From the NCBI GenBank assembly GCA_021298935.1, contig JAJTHR010000100.1, positions 1 to 5,764 of the forward strand: DNA of 5,764 nt, given 5' to 3'. This DNA is from Parachlamydia sp. (lineage in GTDB: Bacteria; Chlamydiota; Chlamydiia; Chlamydiales; Parachlamydiaceae). A program made the translations under genes and the position numbers. Each line of letters starts with the position of its first letter. The first letter of the stretch is position 1. Below the pieces are notes generated by a model. The model did no database searches. It saw only the letters and a list, made by a program, of their open reading frames with translations, and was not told the DNA's origin. Shown here in pieces: positions 1-5,591 of the stretch.

Positions 1-461
1 AAGTTTTTGCTTTTGACATTCAGGAAGAAGCGATCATAAGCACAAAAAAGCGTTTAACTTCAATGTTGTCTCCTAAGCAATTAAACGGCGTCTTTTTTGA
101 AAGGCGTTCGCATACCTCTTTTCCCGAAATGCTATTACCCGAATCAATTCAATTAATTGTTTATAATCTAGGCTACCTTCCGGGCGGTGATAAAGGAAAA
201 ACTACTTTTGCAGATGATACCCTCGCCAGCCTGAAAGCAGCCCTTCTCCTCATAGCACCGGGAGGGGCTATAAACATTACCTGTTACCCTGGACATCCGG
301 AAGGGGCGCTGGAACAAGAAAAGATTCTTGCCTTTGCCAAAATGCTTTCTCCATCAACCTGGAGTTGCTGCCTCCATCAGTTCGTCAACAGGTCAAGCTC
401 CCCTTCTTTACTGCTCATGCAGAAAGCTATTGGCAAAACCCACAACAGTGCTATAGCATAA
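1..461 (+). CDS. mnmM: MnmM/YtqB-family SAM-dependent methyltransferase, 5' truncated by window edge
   Basis: The reading frame is open from base 3 to a TAA at 459-461, giving 152 residues. Family members are about 190 residues, so roughly 40 N-terminal residues, including the glycine-rich SAM motif I, lie outside the window. What remains starts with VFAFDIQ, the strand carrying the acidic SAM-ribose-binding residue. It continues with the family hallmark NLGYLPGGDK (bases 165-194) and the later YPGHPEG motif. This is the family annotated as rRNA methylase-like (YtqB), whose characterised members methylate the nm5s2U34 wobble base of tRNA to mnm5s2U34. The function is by family. The ATG at base 63 is internal and should not be used as the start. 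The last dozen residues after LLLMQK look non-conserved and are encoded in the overlap with the convergent exonuclease gene. Confidence 0.85.
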   Translation, partial: VFAFDIQEEAIISTKKRLTSMLSPKQLNGVFFERRSHTSFPEMLLPESIQLIVYNLGYLPGGDKGKTTFADDTLASLKAALLLIAPGGAINITCYPGHPEGALEQEKILAFAKMLSPSTWSCCLHQFVNRSSSPSLLLMQKAIGKTHNSAIA

Positions 462-1010
462 AATCAAATGGTTGACCCCGTTTAAAGCAGAGTGCGGAGT
501 GTTTTCAATAGGCAAATGATTTTCTTGAGCGATAACATTTTTGGATAAATGAATCTCTTTTGGAAAGGGGCGGGATTGAAGCTTCCATTCCTTTACACGC
601 AGAGCCCAATGCATGGAAGCAAAATCAAGCCAATGGTAGGGCCAGTTGTTTTTTTCCTGGGTATACACATCGACAAGCTGAGAAAAAAAACTACGGTCAA
701 AAGCGGGGTTTTGACAAATATAAAAAGCCTTCCCCCTCTCCACTTTAATATCCGAAAAAATCTGAATAATTTCTTTGGAGACGGCCTGCTCCTCCTGACC
801 CAATTGTATTTTTTCCCAGTTAAACCCATTAATTTGAATGCTGGAAAGATCCCGTTTTTGCCAAATTTCATAGGGTTGCCGGACAATGCTCTGGTAGGTA
901 AAGGCTTCTGCCCCTGTCTGCAAATCAACGATTTTAAATGCGATTTCAAGAACACGGTGGAGAGCAATGTCCAGACCGGTTGTTTCAATATCTAAAAAAA
1001 TGCCTAGCAT
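408..1010 (-). CDS. DEDDh-superfamily 3'-5' exonuclease (DnaQ/oligoribonuclease-like), final Asp replaced
   Basis: A 200-residue single-domain protein of the RNase T/DnaQ exonuclease fold, which removes nucleotides from 3' ends of DNA or RNA with two metal ions. ExoI is FLDIETTGLD (Asp7 and Glu9), ExoII is NPAFD (Asp105) and ExoIII begins PHSALNG (His173). In this family an Asp normally sits five residues after the His (HxxxxD). Here that position is Gly178, with Asn177 before and Asn180 after it, so the last metal ligand is missing or displaced. The start chosen is the ATG at 1008-1010, which puts the conserved strand at the very N-terminus as usual and has GGAG at 1014-1017 just upstream. 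A TTG at 1017-1019 in the same frame has no comparable site. There is no polymerase domain, so a proofreading subunit or a small-RNA/oligonucleotide exonuclease are both possible. The gene overlaps the convergent methyltransferase tail-to-tail by 54 bases. Confidence 0.85.
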   Translation of the reverse strand: MLGIFLDIETTGLDIALHRVLEIAFKIVDLQTGAEAFTYQSIVRQPYEIWQKRDLSSIQINGFNWEKIQLGQEEQAVSKEIIQIFSDIKVERGKAFYICQNPAFDRSFFSQLVDVYTQEKNNWPYHWLDFASMHWALRVKEWKLQSRPFPKEIHLSKNVIAQENHLPIENTPHSALNGVNHLILCYSTVVGFANSFLHEQ

Positions 1011-1032
1011 GGGCTCCAATCAATAATTTTTG

Positions 1033-1050
1033 TTTTTGATATATCAAAAA
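1033..1050. repeat. Perfect 18-base palindrome (possible operator)
   Basis: The two halves TTTTTGATA and TATCAAAAA are exact reverse complements with no spacer. The palindrome covers the candidate -10 box of the exonuclease promoter in the divergent intergenic region, a place where a dimeric repressor would act. It is very AT-rich and could also be a chance or weak structural feature. No known operator consensus was recognised. Confidence 0.5.
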
Positions 1051-1066
1051 TGAGGCAGCATTTCAA
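1038..1066 (-). promoter_or_regulatory. Candidate sigma70-type promoter for the exonuclease gene
   Basis: Reading the minus strand, TTGAAA (1066-1061) is followed after 17 bases by TATATC (1043-1038). This is a fair -35/-10 pair with ideal spacing. Transcription would start near 1031, about 20 bases before the ATG at 1010, leaving room for the GGAG ribosome site. The -10 hexamer lies in the centre of the 18-base palindrome at 1033-1050. Prediction from consensus only. Confidence 0.45.
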
Positions 1067-1076
1067 TAAGATTCTG

Positions 1077-1110
1077 GTTGATTTTACCCTCAATTTTTGG
1101 TAAAATCAGC
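1077..1110. repeat. Inverted repeat overlapping the operon promoter
   Basis: GATTTTACC (1080-1088) and GGTAAAATC (1099-1107) are exact reverse complements across a 10-base spacer. The pairing extends outward to 1077/1110 with one G-T wobble, giving 12 pairs. It contains both candidate promoter hexamers of the plus-strand operon. The 10-mer ACCCTCAATT inside it (1086-1095) is repeated directly at 1113-1122, 27 bases further on. As DNA it is a plausible operator. As RNA it would lie mostly upstream of the predicted transcript start, so attenuation is less likely. Confidence 0.55.
1078..1106 (+). promoter_or_regulatory. Candidate sigma70-type promoter for the six-gene operon
   Basis: TTGATT (1078-1083) and TAAAAT (1101-1106) are separated by exactly 17 bases, four and five of six matches to the consensus hexamers. 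Transcription would begin near 1113, about 25 bases before the ATG at 1139. That also argues against the upstream TTG at 1097 as a start codon, because it would not be in the message. No other comparable promoter was noticed inside the tightly packed operon. Confidence 0.55.
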
Positions 1111-1138
1111 TGACCCTCAATTAATTCTTTTTTACTTT

Positions 1139-1516
1139 ATGCGATTTCTAATTGAATCTTTGGTGCGATTGCGTACTCGCTACCGCTATCCTTTGTCCTT
1201 GCCGGAAGAAGTGGCCGCTGATTTAGGTCTCGCTATTTCCAACAGGATGAATTTCACTCAATTCCTCCACTGCCTGACAGATCCTGCCCGCCGCCCGACA
1301 AAACTGGCAAAATTCATGCCAAGGGAGCAGGCGGAAAACATCTTCAAAGCCGCCTTGCGCAAAGAAAGATTTGCGCAAGATTCCCTTTATTCCTACCATT
1401 TCAATGGGGGATGGATGGAATTTATACTCCAGTTTGATGAGCAGTCTCGACTCAGAAGGCTCTACATTCAGCATAAAGATATTAAGCAAAAACATGAAAT
1501 TTCCATATCAAAGTAA
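1139..1516 (+). CDS. Small basic conserved-looking protein of unknown function, first gene of the nusB operon
   Basis: A 125-residue protein that I do not recognise. It has no signal peptide or membrane segment and is rich in Arg and Lys, for example near LVRLRTRYRYP (8-18) and DPARRPTKLAKF (48-59). The composition looks like a globular, possibly nucleic-acid-binding, protein. The second half (SYHFNGGWMEFILQFDE, 85-101) looks like a beta hairpin followed by a basic strand. The ATG at 1139 is chosen because the TTG at 1097 would precede the predicted transcript start. There is no clear ribosome-binding site. Its stop is only two bases before the nusB start, so the two are almost surely co-transcribed and perhaps coupled. 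A role with NusB in antitermination or ribosome assembly is a guess from position alone. Confidence 0.75.
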   Translation: MRFLIESLVRLRTRYRYPLSLPEEVAADLGLAISNRMNFTQFLHCLTDPARRPTKLAKFMPREQAENIFKAALRKERFAQDSLYSYHFNGGWMEFILQFDEQSRLRRLYIQHKDIKQKHEISISK

Positions 1517-1518
1517 CT

Positions 1519-2040
1519 ATGTCATTATCCCCCCAAAAATTCAGAGAAATCGTTTTCCAGCTCCTTTATAGTTATGATATGGGTCATACAGACGAAACTG
1601 CTATGACAGATCTGATGATGGCTGAGCTTGAAGTGTCAAAAAAAAATCTTCTTCTTGCGCAAGAAAGGACGAAAAAAATTATCGCCCTTTTGCCAGAAAT
1701 AGATTCCCAAATAGCTTCATTGTCCAGTTCCTATGATTTTGAACGCATTCAGAGAGTCACGCGTAATATTCTCCGTTTAGGTGTGTTCGAATTGAAATAC
1801 GAGGGGATCATTCCCCCAAAAGTGGTGATTGCAGAGGCAATCCGGCTGTCCAGAAAATTTAGCACCCCTGAATCCGCCTCTTTTGTCAATGGTCTCCTCG
1901 ATCATTTATACCGGGCGACTGACCCAGGCGAACTCAAGGAAAAAATTGAGCAGCTAGAGAAGAGCGAACAGGAAGCCCGAAATTTAAGCGAAGAAAAGGA
2001 AAAGGAAAAGGCAAGCCGGGAAGAAGATGAACAGCCTTGA
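1519..2040 (+). CDS. nusB: Transcription antitermination factor NusB with charged C-terminal extension
   Basis: NusB is an all-helical protein that with NusE (ribosomal S10) binds boxA in rRNA leader transcripts and promotes antitermination and rRNA maturation. The conserved N-terminus QKFREIVFQLLYSYD (6-20) is present. So are the central signature RVTRNILRLGVFEL (79-92), the IPPKVVIAEAI helix (98-108) and PESASFVNGLLD (117-128). The family is usually about 130-150 residues. This protein has 173, and the last 39 or so (135-173) form a low-complexity, Glu/Lys-rich tail likely to be a single charged helix or disordered. The tail is encoded by a purine-rich tract whose GGGA at 2018-2021 can serve as ribosome site for murB, and its last 14 bases overlap the murB start. 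The start ATG follows the upstream stop by two bases. Confidence 0.95.
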   Translation: MSLSPQKFREIVFQLLYSYDMGHTDETAMTDLMMAELEVSKKNLLLAQERTKKIIALLPEIDSQIASLSSSYDFERIQRVTRNILRLGVFELKYEGIIPPKVVIAEAIRLSRKFSTPESASFVNGLLDHLYRATDPGELKEKIEQLEKSEQEARNLSEEKEKEKASREEDEQP

Positions 2041-2899
2041 GATCGAGTCAAATCGTTCACTAAAAGAGGTGTCCACTTTTGGCATTGGGGGCCCAGCCAA
2101 ATATTTTCTGCAAGTGCGCTCCATATCTGAAATGCAAAAGGCGCTTCATTTTTGCACTGAAACAAACCTACCCTATTTTATTCTTGGAAAAGGCTCTAAT
2201 GTCTTGTTCGATGACCAAGGTTTTGATGGCCTGGTGATTGCCAATCGTATTGATTTTTTAGAAAAATGCTCCTCAGATATTTGGCATGTGGGCGCGGGTT
2301 ATAGCTTTTCGTTGCTTGGTTCCCAAACGGCAAGGCAAGGCTATTCGGGTCTCGAATTCGCTTCGGGGATACCGGGATCAGTGGGAGGAGCTGTTTATAT
2401 GAATGCGGGAGCAAATGGACAGGAAACAGCCGGCCCCCTTGTCCATGTGAATTATATTGACAACACGGGCAATCATCAAAAATTTACAAAAGAGGAGAGT
2501 TGTTTTGGTTATCGCACCTCCTTCTTTCAAAAAATGAAAGGGGCTATCGTCAGTGCGGTCTTTAAATTAGATGCACACCCAGAAGCCCGCCAAAAACAAA
2601 TAACTCTCATTGATTACCGCAAAAAAACCCAGCCGCTCAAGGCAAAATCGGCCGGCTGCATTTTTCGAAATCCTGCAGAAGCTGCCGCAGGCCAAATCAT
2701 TGAAAAAGCCGGCCTTAAAGGCAAGGCCGTTGGTGGAGCGGAAATTTCCATGCAGCATGGTAACTTTATCGTCAATGCAGGGGAGGCCAAGGCCTCGGAT
2801 GTGCGTGCGCTTATTGACCTTGTAAGAACAGAAGTTTTTGAAAAACTTCAAGTAGAATTAGAACCTGAGGTGCGCTTTGTCCCCTATGCAATTGAATAA
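2027..2899 (+). CDS. murB: UDP-N-acetylenolpyruvoylglucosamine reductase MurB (type II-like)
   Basis: MurB is the cytoplasmic FAD enzyme that uses NADPH to reduce UDP-GlcNAc-enolpyruvate to UDP-MurNAc, the second committed step of peptidoglycan precursor synthesis. The 290-residue length fits the short type II form lacking the E. coli-type insertion. FAD-domain motifs are STFGIGGPAKYF (16-27), GKGSNVLF (54-61) and GLEFASGIPGSVGGAVYMNAG (the stretch from 108 on), with YRTS (Arg163) in the substrate site. The C-terminal domain carries SAGCIFRNP, with Cys211 in the place of the catalytic Ser of the E. coli enzyme. It continues with the conserved GLKG and GNFIVN motifs and PEVR (Glu281). Cys at the proton-donor position is known in other MurB proteins and does not imply inactivity. 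The gene starts 14 bases inside nusB with GGGA five bases upstream, and its own end overlaps the next gene. Confidence 0.95.
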   Translation: MNSLEIESNRSLKEVSTFGIGGPAKYFLQVRSISEMQKALHFCTETNLPYFILGKGSNVLFDDQGFDGLVIANRIDFLEKCSSDIWHVGAGYSFSLLGSQTARQGYSGLEFASGIPGSVGGAVYMNAGANGQETAGPLVHVNYIDNTGNHQKFTKEESCFGYRTSFFQKMKGAIVSAVFKLDAHPEARQKQITLIDYRKKTQPLKAKSAGCIFRNPAEAAAGQIIEKAGLKGKAVGGAEISMQHGNFIVNAGEAKASDVRALIDLVRTEVFEKLQVELEPEVRFVPYAIE

Positions 2900-3746
2900 A
2901 TCTGAGAGCAGCCTGTTCCGTGCTGATCTTCATTGCCACACGACCCATTCCGACGGAACTTTAACGCCATTGGAAATGATTGAAAAGGCTGTCCAAAGAA
3001 ATCTAAAGGGACTATCGATTACAGATCATGATACCCTCTCCGCCTATCCGGAAGCCATTGATTTGGCAGCGGAAAAAGGGCTTCTTCTTTTGCCAGGCGT
3101 GGAATTTTCCGCCTCTCAGCAAAAGACAAATGTTCACATCCTGGCCTACAGTTTTTCAATTAAAAATGAGACTATCCAGGCCTTTTGCAAAAGCCATCAG
3201 GCACGGCGTCTGCATCGTAATCAAGAGATCCTCAATAAGCTAGCGGCCTCAGGAATGCCTCTCACAATGGAAGACATTCAAACTGTTGCACCCCTATCCC
3301 ATTCATTTGGAAGGCCCCATATTGCCGCTGCCATGATCGAAAAGGGATATGTCTCATCCATCAGCCAAGCATTTAAGTCCTATATTGGCGAGGGGAAAAG
3401 CTGTTATGCTGAAGGGAACCCTTTTTCTGTGGAAGAAACCCTTGAGGTCATTCACAAAGCAGGCGGCTTTGCCATCATTGCCCATCCCCATCTCATCGAC
3501 CGGACAAAAGTAGTAAAAAGCCTGCTGGAAATGAACTTTGATGGCATTGAAGCGTATTACGCACGCTTTCCTTTCAAAATGCAGGAAAAGTGGGTCAAAA
3601 TAGGCCAGTACCGCCAATGGATTATCACAGGGGGCTCTGATTTTCATGGCCTAATAAAACCCCACTTGGACCTCGGCACTTCGTGGGTCAATGAGGACAC
3701 TTTTATGCTATTATACAACCGCTATCTTAAAAATTGTGCATGTTAA
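2886..3746 (+). CDS. PHP-domain metal-dependent phosphoesterase (RNase AM / YciV / TrpH-like)
   Basis: A 286-residue single-domain PHP protein, a TIM-barrel-like metal hydrolase fold with a trinuclear metal site. Metal-binding motifs appear in the expected order: DLHCHTTHSDG (14-24), TDHDTL (46-51), GVEFS (Glu73), NVHILAY (His84), GRPHIA (142-147), AHPH (199-202) and GGSDFHG (249-255). All ligands appear intact. Characterised relatives are 3',5'-nucleotide bisphosphate phosphatases and the 5'-3' exoribonuclease RNase AM (RnmA/YciV), so nucleotide salvage or RNA 5'-end trimming is likely; the exact substrate cannot be read from sequence. The ATG at 2886 gives a 14-base overlap with murB. An in-frame TTG at 2877 has GAGG six bases upstream, so it is a real alternative adding three residues. 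GAGG also encodes part of the conserved murB PEVR, so it may be incidental. Confidence 0.9.
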   Translation: MQLNKSESSLFRADLHCHTTHSDGTLTPLEMIEKAVQRNLKGLSITDHDTLSAYPEAIDLAAEKGLLLLPGVEFSASQQKTNVHILAYSFSIKNETIQAFCKSHQARRLHRNQEILNKLAASGMPLTMEDIQTVAPLSHSFGRPHIAAAMIEKGYVSSISQAFKSYIGEGKSCYAEGNPFSVEETLEVIHKAGGFAIIAHPHLIDRTKVVKSLLEMNFDGIEAYYARFPFKMQEKWVKIGQYRQWIITGGSDFHGLIKPHLDLGTSWVNEDTFMLLYNRYLKNCAC

Positions 3747-4993
3747 CCTATTCGGCTCTTCTTAGGCGTTTATTTCAAATTAATTCATCCAAAGGGATGA
3801 AGCAAGGGCTGTCTAATTGCAAACAGCTGCAGGCTCATTTCAATTTTCCTGATCAGGATTACCATACCATCCACGTGGCAGGCACGAATGGCAAAGGCTC
3901 TGTCTCCCTTAAAATCGGGATCGCCTTGCAGCACGCAGGCTATAAGGTGGGTATTTTTACTTCCCCGCATGTGTCCTCCTTTAGAGAAAGGATCAAAATC
4001 AATGGGGATATGATCCCTGAAGAGGATCTAGCAGACATTTTACAAACCCTTTTCAAAGTGATTGACCAGGAAGAAATCCCTGCCACATTTTTTGAGTTGG
4101 CAACCTTTGCGGCTTACCTTTACTTTGCCAGGCAGAAAGTCGATTTTGCAGTATTTGAAGTAGGGCTTGGGGGGCGATTGGATGCCACTAATATTATTAC
4201 CCCCTTGCTTTCCATTATTACCTCCATCAGCCTGGATCATACTGAACTATTGGGGCAAAGTGTAAACGAAATCGCTAGAGAGAAGGCGGGCATCATAAAG
4301 CCCGGCATCCCTGTAGTTATTGGTCCGCATACGCCGCAGGATTTTTTTAAAAAAATCGCCCATCAGTACAATTGCCCCTATATTGCCATTGACAATACTT
4401 TTACTCTCTATGAAGAGGAAAACAAAGCGATTGCCAGGACAGCGCTGCACTATTTATCAGCCTCCTTTCCCCTCTCAGATCATTCAATTGAGAAGGGTCT
4501 AAATGCCTCCCTCCCCTGCCGTTTAGAAGTGGCTTGCCAAAGCCCACTTGTGATTATGGATGTCGCCCACAATCCTGACGGCCTCGAACACTTATTTTTT
4601 GCACTCAATGTAAAATACCCTCTTGCCAACTTAAGAATTGTCTTTGGCCTTAGCAAAACAAAAGACATCGAAGGATGCCTCCATATCCTTCAAAAACATG
4701 GCCATTTTTTTCACCTCGTTGAAGCAGCAAACGGGAGGGGCGCAACCATTAACCAACTCAAAATGTTCTTTCATCAGAAGCTTGAAAATGTCTTTTCACA
4801 TTGTTCCGTCACTCAAGGAGTTGAACAAGCCGTCAATGCTGCAAGGCTTTCGGGGGACCTTGTGGTTATTTGCGGCACTTTTTTTATTATGTCCGAAGCC
4901 AGAAAAGCTTTGGGGATCATTGAACCGCAAGATGAAATAGATATGAATGAGTCAAACATTTCTTGCAAAAGTAGAAGCATTGATGCTATATGA
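3740..4993 (+). CDS. folC: Bifunctional dihydrofolate synthase / folylpolyglutamate synthase FolC
   Basis: FolC is a cytoplasmic Mur-ligase-family ATPase that adds glutamate to dihydropteroate and then to tetrahydrofolates, allowing their retention and use in one-carbon metabolism. The 417-residue length is normal. The ATP-binding loop is AGTNGKGS (47-54), followed by the family motifs TSPH (74-77), FFE (117-119), EVGLGGRLDATN (140-151), SLDH (164-167) and EKAGIIKPG (181-189). The C-terminal domain begins near 260 and carries the conserved DVAHNP (274-279). The C-terminus ends in a short polar tail (about 398-417) without clear homology. The start ATG overlaps the PHP gene by 7 bases; an in-frame TTG at 3734 is a poorer alternative. 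No clear ribosome site is visible, consistent with translational coupling. If the organism is chlamydial, a canonical FolC differs from the classic Chlamydia pathogens, which use another ligase. Confidence 0.95.
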   Translation: MLTYSALLRRLFQINSSKGMKQGLSNCKQLQAHFNFPDQDYHTIHVAGTNGKGSVSLKIGIALQHAGYKVGIFTSPHVSSFRERIKINGDMIPEEDLADILQTLFKVIDQEEIPATFFELATFAAYLYFARQKVDFAVFEVGLGGRLDATNIITPLLSIITSISLDHTELLGQSVNEIAREKAGIIKPGIPVVIGPHTPQDFFKKIAHQYNCPYIAIDNTFTLYEEENKAIARTALHYLSASFPLSDHSIEKGLNASLPCRLEVACQSPLVIMDVAHNPDGLEHLFFALNVKYPLANLRIVFGLSKTKDIEGCLHILQKHGHFFHLVEAANGRGATINQLKMFFHQKLENVFSHCSVTQGVEQAVNAARLSGDLVVICGTFFIMSEARKALGIIEPQDEIDMNESNISCKSRSIDAI

Positions 4994-5006
4994 ATTTTTT
5001 TTCACC

Positions 5007-5013
5007 AGGGGGA
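5007..5013 (+). promoter_or_regulatory. Strong ribosome-binding site before the membrane-protein gene
   Basis: AGGGGGA is followed by a 4-base spacer and the ATG at 5018. It is the best Shine-Dalgarno match in the window and stands out against the weak or absent sites at the coupled upstream genes, suggesting this last gene is translated independently. It fixes the start of the gene. Confidence 0.7.
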
Positions 5014-5017
5014 ATTC

Positions 5018-5446
5018 ATGGATCCATCTTTTTTAAAAAATGAGTCTCTCATCGCTTTCATAGCAGGGATCATTGTTTTTTCACTGACGCTTCTTTTAGT
5101 CGTTAAAAGGTGGATTGGCTTTTCCTTCGCTGTCATCTTGCTTTTGTTTGCTCTGGCCGCCGGCTTTCTTATCAGCCATCATTATGCGATTGGGACTTAC
5201 ATGGAAGGCGGCCAACACGTTTCCGTACAAACAAAGGAAGACGCAGCCTTTCAGGAAAAAGTCTGGAAAGCAATTGAGGACTTAAAAGTAGAATTTACAT
5301 ATGAAAAAGATAAAATCGCATTGATTAAAACGCAAATTGAAGATGTGATCAAAGATCTTGATACGCAAAAGCAGCAGCTTCAAATTTTTATGGAAGAAAC
5401 TAACACCGAATTCGACAAAAAAGATACAGATAGCATTCCACAATAA
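5018..5446 (+). CDS. Small two-helix membrane protein with helical C-terminal tail, function unknown
   Basis: A 142-residue protein that I do not recognise. Two hydrophobic segments (about 10-29 and 33-52) are separated by a short basic turn, KRW (30-32), suggesting a hairpin in the membrane with the turn facing the cytoplasm and both termini outside by the positive-inside rule. That orientation is inference. The rest (about 75-135) is a charged, mostly helical region with heptad-like hydrophobic spacing (AIEDLKVEF, LIKTQIEDVIKDL), so a coiled coil or oligomerisation helix is likely. The C-terminus is Asp/Lys-rich. No enzymatic motif, lipobox or cleavable signal peptide is seen. It begins 24 bases after folC, has a strong ribosome site, and is followed by the large inverted repeat, so it is probably the last gene of the operon. 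Confidence 0.8.
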   Translation: MDPSFLKNESLIAFIAGIIVFSLTLLLVVKRWIGFSFAVILLLFALAAGFLISHHYAIGTYMEGGQHVSVQTKEDAAFQEKVWKAIEDLKVEFTYEKDKIALIKTQIEDVIKDLDTQKQQLQIFMEETNTEFDKKDTDSIPQ

Positions 5447-5462
5447 GTTGAAAGAGGGAATT

Positions 5463-5556
5463 ACAAAACTAACAAACTAAATATGCAAAAAAATGGCAGC
5501 TACTTATTAAACACGATTTTATGCCATTTTTTGCTTATTTAGGTCGTTAGTTTTGT
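5463..5556. terminator. Long inverted repeat, probable bidirectional terminator or small palindromic element
   Basis: The left arm 5463-5498 pairs with the right arm 5522-5556 around a 23-base loop. I count 32 base pairs, three mismatches and one bulged A. The outer 11 bases (ACAAAACTAAC / GTTAGTTTTGT) are perfect. The inner stem, ATGGCA against TGCCAT, is preceded by A7 and followed by T6, the layout of a factor-independent terminator working in both directions. It sits 16 bases after the stop of the last operon gene and 35 bases before the putative stop of a convergent minus-strand gene, where a shared terminator is expected. The stem is far longer than a terminator needs, so a palindromic insertion is an alternative. 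No clear target duplication flanks it. Confidence 0.65.
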
Positions 5557-5591
5557 TTCACTCTATAAATTAACGGGATGTGGAGCTGCTG

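Noticed and set aside
549..995. Long open frames on the plus strand (549-995, 560-748) and a second minus frame (593-988) inside the exonuclease gene
   Set aside because: They lie wholly within the exonuclease gene, which has clear ExoI-III motifs. Their translations show no recognisable domain or ribosome site.
1077..1110. Reading the operon-promoter inverted repeat as a terminator or riboswitch
   Set aside because: No U-run follows it, it is short and AT-rich, and it coincides with a well-spaced -35/-10 pair, so most of it should not be transcribed from that promoter.
1097..1138. TTG at 1097 as start of the first operon gene
   Set aside because: It lies between the candidate -35 and -10 boxes and upstream of the predicted transcript start, and the extra 14 residues look non-conserved. 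The ATG at 1139 is preferred.
1902..2165. Minus-strand open frame across the nusB/murB junction
   Set aside because: Its Ser/Phe-rich, low-complexity translation is the antisense of the Glu/Lys-rich NusB tail, not an independent gene.
3354..3647. Minus-strand open frame inside the PHP-domain gene
   Set aside because: Antisense shadow of conserved PHP motifs with no start signal or recognisable product.
4638..4940. Second plus-strand frame of 100 codons inside folC
   Set aside because: It is out of frame with the strongly conserved FolC C-terminal domain and shows no protein-like motifs.
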